A stretch of 64,000 bases of DNA from Centroberyx gerrardi (taxonomy: Eukaryota; Chordata; Actinopteri; Beryciformes; Berycidae). The DNA is taken from assembly GCF_048128805.1 (NCBI RefSeq), contig NC_136008.1, forward strand, positions 14,202,572 to 14,266,571, written 5' to 3'. This document shows positions 25,504 to 36,965 of this stretch, one piece after another; positions within the stretch are counted from its first letter, which is position 1, and each line of letters begins with the position of its first letter. The notes under the pieces are model-generated. The model searched no databases. It was given only the letters and a program-made list of their open reading frames with translations, and was not told where the DNA came from. A program made the translations under genes and the position numbers.

Positions 25504-28500
25504 TGTGAGTCAGACGGTGTACAGTGCAGTGTGTATCAGGGACACGGTGCGTCTCCTGCCTCAGTCCATTCAGCTCTTTCGTGACATCAGTGAGGGTTTC
25601 TCTGACGATCTCCACAATATCGCCTCCCTCATCAGCCGAGTTGTGAGTTTTCCGTTTCTTGCACTCCCCCCCCCCCCATCTCTCCCACACACACACACAC
25701 AGTACATGCACAAGATATTAATGCCCACAAGCACTGTCTCTTTTTCTCTTTCTTTCTCTCTCTCTCCTCTCTCCTGAACCCACTCACACACACACATATG
25801 GGCATATTTACATATTGCATTTGCATGTTCACATTAATCATCCACACATGCACATTCATACACACCTGCACAATCTGAGCAATCTCTTAGCTTTCAATGA
25901 CTGTTGCTATGTTCAGAAGTACACAGTGCTCATGCACGCTTACTGGAGCGTGAATGAGTTTGTGACTGTAGGTCTGATTTGGGATGTGTAGGTGGATTTT
26001 GAGAGCAGTGTAACGGAGAACCGTTTCACCATCAAACCGAATGTGGATCCTGCTATTGATGAGAGTGAGTGTGCCCACGCAGGATGCAAAGAGCAACTAG
26101 AGCAATTTCGTAAAAACAGTCTGTGTTTAAATTGCAGGAATAGAAGTGTGGAAAATTCAGGTCAAGTTATGGGGCTATGTGTTTTTATGTTAATTTAATT
26201 GAAGGCTTAAAGGATAATTCCAGCATGATTTGAGTTTTTGCTCATTTTTAAAATTTTCCACCCCGCCAATCACGCTGAAATTGACCTTTAACAACCCTTT
26301 CTCTCTCTATCAGAGAAGAGGAGGATGATGGGGTTGTCCGACTTCCTGACAGATGTAGCCAGGAGAGAGCTGGAACACCTGGACGCTCGCATCCCCTCCT
26401 GCTGTGTCATCTACATACCTCTGGTCTGATGTTTATGTATAATATCCCAAAAGCTACACTTTTGTATACTCATCTGACTTGTGCCAGTATATATCATCAG
26501 TGAGATTCATAATATCAAATATGGTAAAATTGTTTTCCCGGGAAACCCTTCAATGTCCAAACCTACGCTAGAAAATCAAGTGATTGCTGAGTAAATCTCA
26601 GTTTAGTCAGTGTTTAGTCATCATTTACTGCTCACATGTCAGCCTTTGACTCCCTGCTTCCCTCTATTGTACAGATAGGATTCCTGCTGTCTGTCCCCCG
26701 GCTGCCCAGCATGGTGGAGAAAGAGGATTTTGAGATAGACGGGCTTGATTTCATGGTGTGTTTTTATGATGGCACCAACATGTTCATTGTGTGTGTGGGT
26801 GTATTCTCGCAAAATTGCTCAATTGCTGTTATCCTCTGGGGTTTCTTTGTGTGTGTGTGTGTGTGTGCTAGTTTCTGTCAGAGGAGCGTCTGCACTACCG
26901 CAGCCAGAGAACCAAGGAGCTAGATGACCTGCTAGGAGACTTGCACTGTGACATCAGAGGTCTTTTACTTTCTCACTGTCTTACTAAAGCATTTAGATAC
27001 CTGCGCATTTGACATTTTGAAAAAAAATGCAACCAAGTCTGTAAGCTTTTCAAGATGGTATCCTGATGTAGATTGCATTCCTGTCTCTCAGACATGGAGA
27101 CGGCAGTTATGACCCAGCTGCAGACCACGATCCTTGAGAGGAGCGCCTCTCTCTACAAGGTTGGTGTGCATTACTGTGCAGGTGTTTGCATAAATGAAGG
27201 TATTTATTCCAAAATGAGATATCCAACTCAATATTTAAAATCATTGATGTGATGAGCTATCTCAGTGTTTCCTGCAGGTGGGGTGGGGGGTAATTTTGGT
27301 TGTGAGACCCAGGTTTGCTCTTGGTCCTAGTCCAGGATCAGTTCCAGTAGGTGTTGCAGTTTAAGAATGGCGCTTATTTAGATATTTGCATCATGATAAA
27401 TGAGCAATTGTGCTCTACGTGCAATTTTAATTGTTATTTTTGAGGGTAGACTGAGCAATAAGGTCAGATGATGAATTATTGTATTTAGATTATTCTAGCT
27501 GTGGGCCCCGTTTTTCAGCTATTAGGTGGACTGCAGCTAAATTAATGTAAAGGAAACACTGAGCTTTATTAAGACACAGACTTACAAAATAGTAATAATT
27601 TATGGGATGTATTCATCTGTTTTTTAAATATTGAGTAATGAAATAGATAGCAGTTCTTCTCCAAAAATGATATATTGCATTTTCGAATTGAACCCTTCAT
27701 ATGCTGTCTAGATGTCTGTCTAGACTCTGTGTATTTTATGTGTGTGTTGTAGGTTCTGGAGCTAAGCGCTGAACTGGACTGCCTGATGGCTATGACCAGT
27801 GCCTCCCAGGAGTATAGCTACACCTCCCCCAAGCTAGCCAGCCACAGGAGGATAACACTCACACAGGCCAGGTAGCAACTTACACACACCAACACGCGCA
27901 CACACACACACACACACACATACACAGCTGAAGTGGCATTTGATGGAGTGCAAGATTGATACCTGTTTGTATTTCTGTCTCCCAGACACCCGCTGTTAGA
28001 GCTGTGCTCTCCTGTGTTTGTGCCCAACTCCTTCCAGAGCTCTGAGTCCCAGGGCAGAGTCAAGATCATCACTGGTCCCAACTCATCTGGCAAGAGCATC
28101 TACCTTAAACAGGTAGAACTGTCACACAAATCTCTGTCTCTGACAGTCAGTTGCATAAAACTTGTTGTTGTGACAGAATTACAGCTGCAATATGCAGCTT
28201 TTTTGACATTGAAATAACAATGAATAAATAGAATATATTATACATTATCAGTCTGTGTCTCTCTGTGATCCATTGTGTACATGCCTAAATTCCCCGTTCA
28301 CCTGAAATTGGCTTTTCAATGATGTTAGGGACATTTTGGGGCATATACCTTTTGTTGTGGGCATGGTCAGTGGTGAGCTTGGCTGTGGCTATCAGGGTGA
28401 GGCTAGCAGCCACAGCACAACAACAATGGCAGAAAGCAGTAAACAAAAGAACAGAAGCTAAACATGTGGCAAACAACATGGGTGAACATCAGCATTGCTT

Positions 28501-29362
28501 TTTTTTTAATTGCCTTTGCCTCTACTTCTTTAACACCTGTAGTGGCTTTATGGATGCCGGTTTCCTCAGCCTCAGGCTAGATGCAGTTTCAAGGTAGACA
28601 GTTCATCAAGATGAGTGACAAGTGTTGGGCGTCAATTTGACAAACTGAGGGGGAGGAGGGTGGGACTAACAGTACACTTCCTGCCTCAAGGCAAAAAGTT
28701 GCATATTGTAGCTTTAATGCACAAAATGGGTGAACTCTGACACCAAATGATGATTTATATTTTCCTTTTTCAGGCTATTTTACTTGATTAGCTATCAGCA
28801 GCAGCCTAGAGGCTGCAAATTCATAACCTCACAAAAATAAAAGGCATTTATCACAGAGATGGAAAGCATAATAAAAAATAGCTTAATGAACATTTCCTCA
28901 TCTCACACCCCAGTGGGGAGTCCCAACCCCCAGGTTGAGAACCACAATGTTAGCTTACCGTGTCTTGTAACTTAATCTGCTCTCTGATTGGCTTTGCTAG
29001 GTGGGTCTGATCGTGTTCATGGCTCTGATTGGCTCAGACGTGCCGGCAAAGGAAGCAGAGATTGGTCTGGTGGATGGAATCTTCACACGCATGCAGAGCA
29101 GAGAGTCTGTGTCTGTCGGCCTCAGCACCTTCATGATCGACCTCAACCAGGTACCCGACACACACACTGACACATACACACTTGTATGCTTGCAAACTTC
29201 TGTGTGTGTGTGTGCGTGTCACAGTGTGTCACAGTGTGTAGGTGTGGAACTATAAGATATGAACCCCCAACACTGCTGTCCTCGAGCTCCACTCCCACTC
29301 TCCACCTGTCCAGACATTTTAGCAGAGCGCCCACTGCCCGCAACCATCACTCTCACACACAG

Positions 29363-29395
<33 letters not shown>

Positions 29396-30587
29396 ACAAA
29401 GTTTACTGTTTGTGTCTCTATTTCCCAGATGGCCAATGCTCTCAACAGCAGTACTGGCAACTCACTGGTTCTCATCGATGAGTTTGGAAAAGGAACAAAC
29501 ACTGTAAGAACACCTTGTTCTAATAAATAGATAACGTGCACACGTATACACATAAAGATGCATAGAAATGTATATCTACTTCCCTAGTATCTATGTATGT
29601 ATGTATCTATATCTATCTATCTATCTATCTATCTATCTACAGAATCTTTCAAAGATAAAAACGTTTTGATTTGTCTTCCATGATTAAGTAAAACATTGGC
29701 TATGTTTACATGCACAGAGAATTACGTTCTTAACCCGGTTATTCAAGTAACCTGGTTTTGGTCGACGCATGTAAACGTCATAAATCCATAAGCTTGTGCT
29801 CCAATTATGAGAAACCCGATTAAGATGACCGGCTTACTTTGATACTAAACAGGTTACTATAGCATGATGATTGCCACAGTAAACAGCGAATAATTACCAG
29901 ATGAAGTATAACTGTAATATCAGGTTATTTGTCATGAGCAGCAAGAAGATCACACAGATTATGACTAGGCTCATCACTTCTTTCCCAGAAGAAACTTACC
30001 GCTGTTCAGTTAAAGAGGGAGCGGGTTATGTGGCGGACGGACTGTTTTATCTGTAGATTGGACGCCACAGGTGGACAGGAATATTCTGTTAATTGGTTTA
30101 TCCATGGCAGCAGGGATACTCAATCGCACGGTATCAAGGGTTCATGTAAAGAGCTTAACCCAACTAAGACCTTAACCAGAGTATGGCCAATAGCCAGTTT
30201 ACTCCTTGTTTATAAACATAGCCAATGTTACAATGTTCCCCTCTAGGTGGATGGACTGTCGTTGCTGGCTGCGTCGATCTCTCATTGGCTGAGAAAAGTT
30301 CCTGGGGCGGTTCCTCATGTCCTACTGGCTACTAACTTCCACAGTCTGCTGCAGCTGGGCCTGCTACCCTCCTCAGGCCTCCTGTCTCTGCTGGTACTAA
30401 GATACATTGGACTGGTAGAATGGGAAACACTTAGCCTGAAGTATTTGTTTGAGCACAAGGTGGCAAAATAATGTGCTGTAGAACATTGTTGACAGCATCC
30501 CCACACCAAATGACCAGTTAGCTAATGAGACAGTTCATTTTCAGTTTTGTATGTGTTTAATTGTTTTTTTGTGTTTGTGTGTGTGTG

Positions 30588-30620
<33 letters not shown>

Positions 30621-31130
30621 TAGACTCTAGAGACAGCAGTGGATGGGGATGAGTTGGTGTTTCTGTACCAACTGAAGGAAGGGATCTGCCAATCCAGCTA
30701 CGCTGCCAACATTGCAACACTGGCAGGCCTGCCAACTAGCCTTGTACAGAGAGGAGTGGAGGTGCACACACACACAAACACACATACACACAGTTTATTC
30801 ACGTAGGCTGATTCTGAATGTGTTTGTGGGTGTGTGTTTGGCAAGGTGTCTGAACTGTACAGAACAGGAAGGACCATCAAACGCATTGACAAAACATCAT
30901 CGGATGAGCAGGCCAACAGGTTAGTTAAACTCCAACCACAAACACATAATAACAATGCAAACCCACACTAAACAGAAGTGTGAAACAGACAGGTATGTAT
31001 GCCTGACAGGTGTAAGTGTGTGGTGGAGAAGTTCCTGGGCCTCGACCTGGAGGACAAAGATGTGGATCTGCAGCGCTTCATGAAAGAGGAGCTCCTGCCC
31101 TCTGGTGGAGAGCTGCTGCATCGCCGCTAA
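21850..31130 (+). CDS. msh5: MutS homolog 5, meiotic recombination protein (complete, 25 exons)
   Basis: Exons: 21850-21942, 22054-22177, 22356-22436, 22841-22894, 23059-23180, 23301-23410, 23776-23811, 23907-23989, 24074-24119, 25052-25190, 25337-25399, 25514-25642, 25992-26064, 26314-26423, 26675-26755, 26872-26959, 27092-27159, 27753-27871, 27986-28112, 29001-29150, 29429-29503, 30247-30393, 30624-30761, 30846-30919, 31010-31130. They join in phase to 816 residues (human 834-835). Landmarks: VIITSAKQ (MutS connector), [16 protein letters not shown] and [11 protein letters not shown] (lever/core), and the C-terminal ATPase with Walker A GPNSSGKS (about 570-577), STFMIDLNQ, Walker [14 protein letters not shown] (about 645-657) and ATNFHSL. 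The N-terminal mismatch-binding domain is absent, as in all MSH5. It partners MSH4 to stabilise meiotic crossover intermediates. Its neighbour here is a Ly6 gene, as in the mammalian class III region. Confidence 0.96.
23273..23291. repeat. (GT)n before msh5 exon 6
   Basis: A short GT tract ending 9 bases before exon 6. A related repeat also flanks the inverted exon-6 copy at 29.2 kb. Confidence 0.85.
28178..28718. mobile_element. Non-autonomous DNA element in msh5 intron 19
   Basis: The ends form imperfect inverted repeats: TACAGCTGCAATATGCAGCTT at the left (written here in part) and GTTGCATATTGTAGCTTTAAT at the right. The ~540-bp interior has no transposase frame. AAAGCTACAATATGCAACTTTTT-type ends recur in fish genomes. 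The superfamily was not assigned. Confidence 0.6.
28905..28955 (-). mobile_element. hAT terminal fragment
   Basis: Read on the minus strand it gives GTGGTTCTCAACCTGGGGG, the classic end of hAT (Charlie-like) elements. The other end was not found. It lies just before msh5 exon 20. Confidence 0.55.
29233..29343 (-). pseudogene. Inverted, diverged copy of msh5 exon 6 inside msh5 intron 20
   Basis: On the minus strand this stretch matches msh5 exon 6 (23301-23410) over its whole length: [23 protein letters not shown]. By hand alignment I count about eight substitutions and one inserted base, which breaks the frame near its end. The match is essentially confined to the exon. The exon-6 acceptor AG is not kept, while a GT remains at the donor position. 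GT/CA repeats flank both the original and the copy. It is antisense to msh5 and cannot be used as an msh5 exon. Confidence 0.93.
29597..29640. repeat. (TATC)n microsatellite
   Basis: A tetranucleotide run in msh5 intron 21, just before the transposon below. Confidence 0.9.
29693..30229. mobile_element. Non-autonomous DNA transposon reaching msh5 exon 22 acceptor
   Basis: The two ends are perfect 17-bp inverted repeats: AACATTGGCTATGTTTA at 29693-29709 and its complement at 30213-30229. The ~537-bp interior has no transposase frame. 'GGCTATGTTTACATGCAC' is a common fish repeat end. The right end lies only 17 bases before msh5 exon 22. Superfamily not assigned; a clear target duplication was not seen. 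Confidence 0.75.
30576..30620. repeat. (GT)n microsatellite before msh5 exon 23
   Basis: A GT tract running up to the TAG acceptor of exon 23, so it takes the place of a pyrimidine-rich tract there. Confidence 0.9.
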
Positions 31131-31343
31131 AGTCAGCTGCACTGCTGTACCTGCAAACATAATTCTACACCGCCATGGTTAGTTAGTGCATCCACTCCCT
31201 AATGGTTTCAATTGATTGTGAAAGAGATTAGGCTTTTACTGAGGTTACACTTATTGGCAGGATACATTTATCTATCATTTTATCTCTGTTTTTCCATATT
31301 TTGTTCATTGTCATTAGTGAAATATGTACAATTCAAAATATTT

Positions 31344-31349
31344 AATAAA
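31344..31349 (+). other. Poly(A) signal of msh5
   Basis: AATAAA about 215 bases after the msh5 stop. Confidence 0.6.
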
Positions 31350-31589
31350 TATGATACAAAACAGATTCGCTAACTAGATTAAAGACAAGCTGTTAAGCAA
31401 AATTAGTACATTTTATACCATCATCTAAATAGTGTTTTCTAATTCAGTTGTGTGTCAGGCAGTAGAAAACGTGATTCTGAAATTAGTTTTCACCATGTGG
31501 TGGGAGTCCTTTCAACAAACACTTGACAGTCTTTGGATGTATTTTCTTTGACAGCACAAAGAGATGCAGGTTGGTTTTTGTGATCCTGT

Positions 31590-34165
31590 TCAAGCTTCAG
31601 CGAGGTGCCAGATGGTTCGGACGGCCACAGTCAGATACAAAAGTATGTTGATGGGGAGTTTGTGTGCTGTGTTGCAGAAGGGCGTGTCGCAGCAGTACTT
31701 GGTCATGACGTAGATGGTGGCATTAGAGAAGAGCTCCACCGTGGTCGCTGCCTCACACTCCTCCGCCTTCACACAACCCAGCGTCTTAATGTCCAGAACA
31801 TCGGCTAGGGAGACACACCAAGACAGAGAGTGATGATATTCAGTGTAATGTCCCTAAGGGAAATTTGATTCATTCATACTTAACACAATAACTTTCCCCT
31901 CTTAACCCCTGCTAACCTCTATTGCCTCCCCAATGCTTAGATGTCCCATGCACTCACACACACACACACACACAGATCAGAAACACAATTTGAGATGCCA
32001 CACAGACACACAGACACAGACACAGACACACATGCCCTGACCTGTGTGCCTGATATCCAAAGACTGCACTTCCATCCACTAGAACAGCCCAGTGGTGACA
32101 CACACACACACACACACGCACAAACTCAGATCCGTAACGCACCTGCCTTCCCTCTGCCGGTGTAGCACCTCTCCCCGTAGCTGCAGTTAGTTTTGGTGGT
32201 GTAGCAGGCGTCCCAGAAGCCCAGGTCACAACGGAAACACTCCAGCAACTCCTCTTCCTCATAGTCCACCTTCTCCAGGAGCTGCTCTGGCTGCTCCTCC
32301 TCCTCACCTGAGCCCCAAAAACACCACACATGCATTTATGTGATTACTGGTTGAACAGATTTATTGTTCAGAGTGTGTTGATTGTGTTAAGTGGAGACCT
32401 GTTGAAGGAAGTCAAGCTAAACTAATGAGGAGATGATAATGAGCATCCCAGGTATTTATTGTTTATTGTTTACAGTCTGGAATATGTTTCTTTGAGTGGA
32501 TGTGTTATTAAAAAAGATGGTCAGCGGAAAATACTGCTAGAGTTGGACATCTCAGTCTTGTCTTAATTTACTCGAACCACGTCATACTGTCTCAAAATAG
32601 TTTAAGTGGAGCTTAAATCCCCTCTAGATATTTTCAGGCTATCCAAATTTGGCCAAATGCTTTTGGCACCCTGAAATGAGTGAGCACAAGCAAAAAGGAC
32701 TGCGGTTTTTTAACTCTTCATCTAATATGGGTGAAAATCCCTTCCAATTGAAGTTAACAATCTGCATTTCAAGCTCATAGTCATTATGCCATTTCACACT
32801 CAAATAACAATGTAAAAAGTGTGTTGCTGTCCAAATACTTTTAGACCTCACTGCATGTGAATGAGAGGTCATCTCTGAGCTCATCCAATTGTTAAAAAGC
32901 TGGCTTTGTTACTGCTAGGCTACTGATGGAAAACTACTAATCTTGTTCCCTGGTCGTAAGATGAGTTTCAGTGAGACTCACAATCCTTATCCCCTCTCAT
33001 CTTGTTAGCCAGTGCTAGCTCAGGTGAACTAGTAGACACACGGTAGAGAGAGGTGGGTTGCACTTGCATGGCTAAACGACTGTGTGGGGAGCAGAGACAT
33101 ATTGTCCGGTGTGTTTGAGTAACTGCATTAACCTGTAGTATTCCTTTTATTAACCTTTAGCCTAAATCTACTGTGCTTTGTATGAAACATCAACTAGGCT
33201 ACACCTCTTAGTCAAATCCCTTTTCCACATATGAAAATGAAACCTTACAGAAGGAGAGTGGGCCAGCATGAAGAGGACATGGACCTTGACCATTACAAAA
33301 GAAATAAGCCCTGTTAATCTTTCATACAGATGTATTGAGAAGTATTGACTTGGTGTAAAATATCAATAAATATGTCAGTTCACTATTAATGAATCCAGTC
33401 ACTTGTCCTAAATACATATCATTTTAAAATATCAGCACAGCTTTAGTTGGAAGTAGTTTTGTGGAATCTGAGCATCTGTTGCTCATGAGGGACCAATAAT
33501 GTAAAATATTTTTTTATTCCCAAGAGTTAGACTTTGAAGTAAGAAAATGTACAAGTTCTAGCACCATTAAAGGAATAGTTCACCCAAAAATGAAAATTCT
33601 GTCATCATCTACTCACCCTCATGCCAGTTGAAACACAGGTGAAGTTTGTCCATATAACACACAGGGAGGTTGCCAGCTCCATAGCAGCCTCCTCCAAAAC
33701 AACTGAAGTCAGTGGGGACCAGTTCTTCAGAGTTCCAAAAAGACCTATATTTACACCGTAATTTAGTGCAAATCTAATCTAAAAAAAATTTTGATTTGCA
33801 ACAAATAATGGTGTATAGGTCTTTCTATTCATAGCGTGATTGTTTGGCTGTTTTTGTTTTGGAACTCTAAAGAACAGGTCCCCATTGACGTCATTTTGGA
33901 GAAGGCTGCTACGAAGTTGTGCTGGCAACCTCCCTGTGTGTTATATGGACTAACAAATTTCACCTGTGTTTCATTTGGCATGAGGGTGAGTAGATGATGA
34001 CAGAATTTTCATTTTTGGGTGAACTATTCCTTTAACTTTCAGAGCAGAGGATACAGTTATCAACACTGTTCAGTCTACGCCTACAATGAGCCCAAACGGC
34101 CTCGTCTTACCTTGTGCAGGTGTGAGCACCATGATGGCAAAAAGACAGAAAATGAATCCTCTCAT
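31590..34165 (-). CDS. Ly6/uPAR-domain, probably GPI-anchored protein
   Basis: Three exons: 34111-34165 (signal peptide MRGFIFCLFAIMVLTPAQ), 32143-32307 and 31590-31804, joined in phase 1 to give 144 residues. The three-exon layout with the Ly6 fold split across exons 2 and 3 is typical. An acidic stretch (EEEEQPEQLLEKVDYEEEE) precedes the domain. The Ly6 cysteines follow: CFRCDLGFWDAC, NCSYGERC, LGCVKAEEC, and the closing YCCDTPFCN, the CCxxxxCN signature. A hydrophobic C-terminus (INILLYLTVAV) could be a GPI-anchor signal, though a Trp/His/Glu end is not ideal. It is convergent with msh5 (459 bases between stops). Mammalian class III carries LY6G6 and LY6G5 genes near MSH5, but I cannot assign one-to-one orthology, so no symbol is given. 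Confidence 0.85.
32636..32855. mobile_element. Tc1/mariner-like 3' end fragment
   Basis: It begins 'ccaaatttggccaaatgctt' and ends 'ccaaatacttttagacctca', matching the tail of a widespread fish Tc1-like family whose terminus reads CAGTGAGGTC...AAGTATTTGGACAG. The rest of the element is absent. It lies in the first intron of the Ly6 gene. Confidence 0.6.
33567..34035. mobile_element. TTAA-flanked MITE with long inverted repeats
   Basis: The left end is TTAAAGGAATAGTTCACCC and the right end is its reverse complement. Inverted similarity extends about 100 bp inward on each side (tcatcatctactcaccctca and its complement). TTAA at both ends points to a Kolobok- or piggyBac-type origin. The family is abundant in fish. 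It lies in the first intron of the Ly6 gene, about 75 bases from exon 1. Confidence 0.85.
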
Positions 34166-36550
34166 TTCAGTACGATGCTCCTTGCATAGACTTCACCATG
34201 AGGACTGCTGAGGAGGTCGGCAGTGTGGTCGAAATTGGATTAGTCAGTAATGCACCTGTTATTTGTTCCGGACCAATCACAGCTGTTGAAAGGCTATGGA
34301 CGATCAAACAACTTCTGGTAGACCCAGAAGCCTGTTTCTGCTAGGAACGTGATCTGTGGAAAAGGTTTTGGGAATAGCCGTGAATGGAGGCTTAACCTGG
34401 ACTGTAATGTCTGTAAGAGAAGAGCGTGGGATGCAGAGTTGGGCATCCAGAAACTGTTTACTGTAGATTTCAGATCTCGGTTAAATCTCCTCCTCAATGG
34501 TGACGAGCTGTATAGTGGAAGACATCCAGCTGATGCTTCTTCTCACTCAAGGTGCCTTCCTCAGTCACACTGTCAACCGACTGAATCTCTGCTCCTGCTG
34601 TAATAGATGGAGGACTGTTAAAAAAAAAAAAAGAAAAGAAAGAAAAACACTCTAACCGGCATCATCAGGCTGGGTGATCCTCAGTCACCCAAATCTTTTG
34701 TACCACAAATATGGTCTTAGCTCCTCTCTTTCTCTGGGGAACAGAGGAATTGCATGTGTCCTGAGTCAGCGCTGGGTTAAGCAGCTTACAGCCTCCCGTC
34801 TGCTCAGTTTGATATGTATCAATGCACACACACTCCGCTCTCTCACAGGAGGGGAGCGGGGGATTCGATTCAGTAATATACTCCACCACCGTACAGCCTT
34901 TGTCACTGAATTGTGTAACACACGTGGCATACTCTCGAGTGTGCCATTGAGCAAACATATGCAGTTACACACACACACACACACACACACAGATGCAGAT
35001 ACCAGTAAGCTCTTAGGGAATTCTTGGATTGTCTTAAAGAGAAGCATGGATTTGTGTCAGTGTTTCTGCAGTCGTGTTTGCACGTGTAAAGGGTCAAAGG
35101 TTCCCTCTAGTCAGAGGTTAGGGTCATATTCAAGAAGATATTACACATGTAAATTTAATCTGATGTTCAGGATTACAGCCTGGCAAATCAAACTCTACAT
35201 ACAACTTGGCGATGGAGTAATAATCAAGACAAAACCCTCCAAACTCATTCATACTACTGCCTACTACTGAAGTATCAATATTCAATCAAGCATCTTTCCT
35301 TCTAGATGTAAACACATCATAGTGAATCTAATCGCTTCTTTCTCATAGTGAGAACTGCTTGTTATGTGTGAGAGAGGAGTGCTGTTTTTGTGAGCGATAT
35401 GTGTGAATGAGGCTGGCAGATTGTTGCAGGATTCAGTCAAGAAGACACATTTCCTCAACTCCTTCCTGCTCCTGAAACACACATATCCTATCCAACAATA
35501 CCATCCCTACAGAATGTGTACACAAAACCTTCCTCTCGGGCACAGCGGTGCTCATGTGTGAGAGATGAGTGCTGTTTTAGTGGGTGAAATGTGCGACTGT
35601 GGCTTGCAAATTATTGCAGACTTTAGTCTCCATCCTCATCTGGATCGCAGAGTCCCAGCATGAGCCCAAACAACAAGGAAATGCTCTGCAGTCCTAAAGC
35701 ACCTATAAAAACCGTCAGACTGATCCTCTGTGTAATTAGAGGCTGGAGGAGAAAATGCTTGGGATAATTAAAATCCTACCCCTCCCTCTCTCTCACCCCT
35801 CCCTTGCTTGTCTACATGTGGGGCAAACAACCCTATTCAAACACAACTCAATTTTGCTATTTATACTTGATAACAATGTATTCAGCATTGCTTTGCGGAA
35901 AACATAGGAGAATATTCCCTATTTTGCATCCCTGCAGAACCCAAAGACTGAATTTCCAACTGCTTTGAAGCGTCTCATATTTGAATAAAGCGTAGGACTC
36001 GGATGATGAAGAGAGGAGAAGGGATGAAAGGTCAGGCTGGTGGGAGAGTGTTACAGGACTCACAGGACCACATTTTCTCAGCTAGGCTGTGTCAGGAATA
36101 ACTCATAACAACCACACCAGAAGTTGCTCTTTTTTAGTCACTGCTCTTTTCTGCTCAGCCTCTGCACAACAGAGTTTGCAATCCTTCAAGATCTTAACTA
36201 AACAGAGATGGACAGGACTGAGCGGCTGACGCTGTGTAACAGAAAAATGTTGAATTACAGTTAAAACAAGCACTTGAGTGAGTCTACATCCGTGTGTGTG
36301 CAGAGTACCGGCTGATATTTATAGTGTGGCTGTAGGTGTTGAGTGAGTGGATTGTGCCCTTGTGTGCTTATCTTGTTTATACTGAGACACAATTTCCTCG
36401 GACTAGAAGTGGATAACAGTATGTGTGAGATTAGATAAAGACTCATTTGAGACTTAATCTGATTTGTCCTCCTAACCTAGCTCTGCCCTTACAGCCAGAC
36501 AGATGTAGATGTAAAACCTCTGTGGAGAACATGCATGTGTGTGGGTGTGG

Positions 36551-36583
<33 letters not shown>

Positions 36584-36965
36584 CGAGTGTGTCCATCTCC
36601 CAATATGGCACCAAAATAACTGTTTTGCAATCCTCCTTAACTCCAAATATGGTCAGACAAGCAGTGACTTTTGGGATTTGCGCGGGGTAAAGTCAAAGAC
36701 AACAAAATGGCAAGTTGACATCAGACAGCATAGTTTTCACTCTTCCAAACGTGGGCGGGTCAGAGAAAGATGTAGGACAAAAAAAAAAAAACCCTCACAG
36801 ACGCTGACTCAGAACCACTGCACCACTCTGAGGCATTAAAACATACAAAACATTTGATCTATTTATTGAGAAATGCATAGTGCTTGTTCAAATCAGTGAC
36901 TTTTAGCGTGTCAGCTTTCAACACAGTGCGTGTTGGACCTTCGTATGTCTCTCATCATGCACGTT
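34166..36965. other. Intergenic region, Ly6 to tmem200b
   Basis: No recognised gene. It holds an A-rich run near 34620-34645, CA and GT runs, and an imperfect duplication (35364-35430 against 35553-35620). A cysteine-rich open frame on the minus strand (34665-34958) could not be assigned. TTTATT at 36862-36867 is a poly(A) signal on the minus strand for tmem200b. Confidence 0.5.
36862..36867 (-). other. Poly(A) signal of tmem200b-like gene
   Basis: AATAAA on the minus strand, about 100 bases past the stop. Confidence 0.55.

Noticed and set aside
29001-29255. Open frame extending past msh5 exon 20
   Set aside because: Only 29001-29150 matches MSH5; a GT donor follows and the rest is CA-repeat intron.
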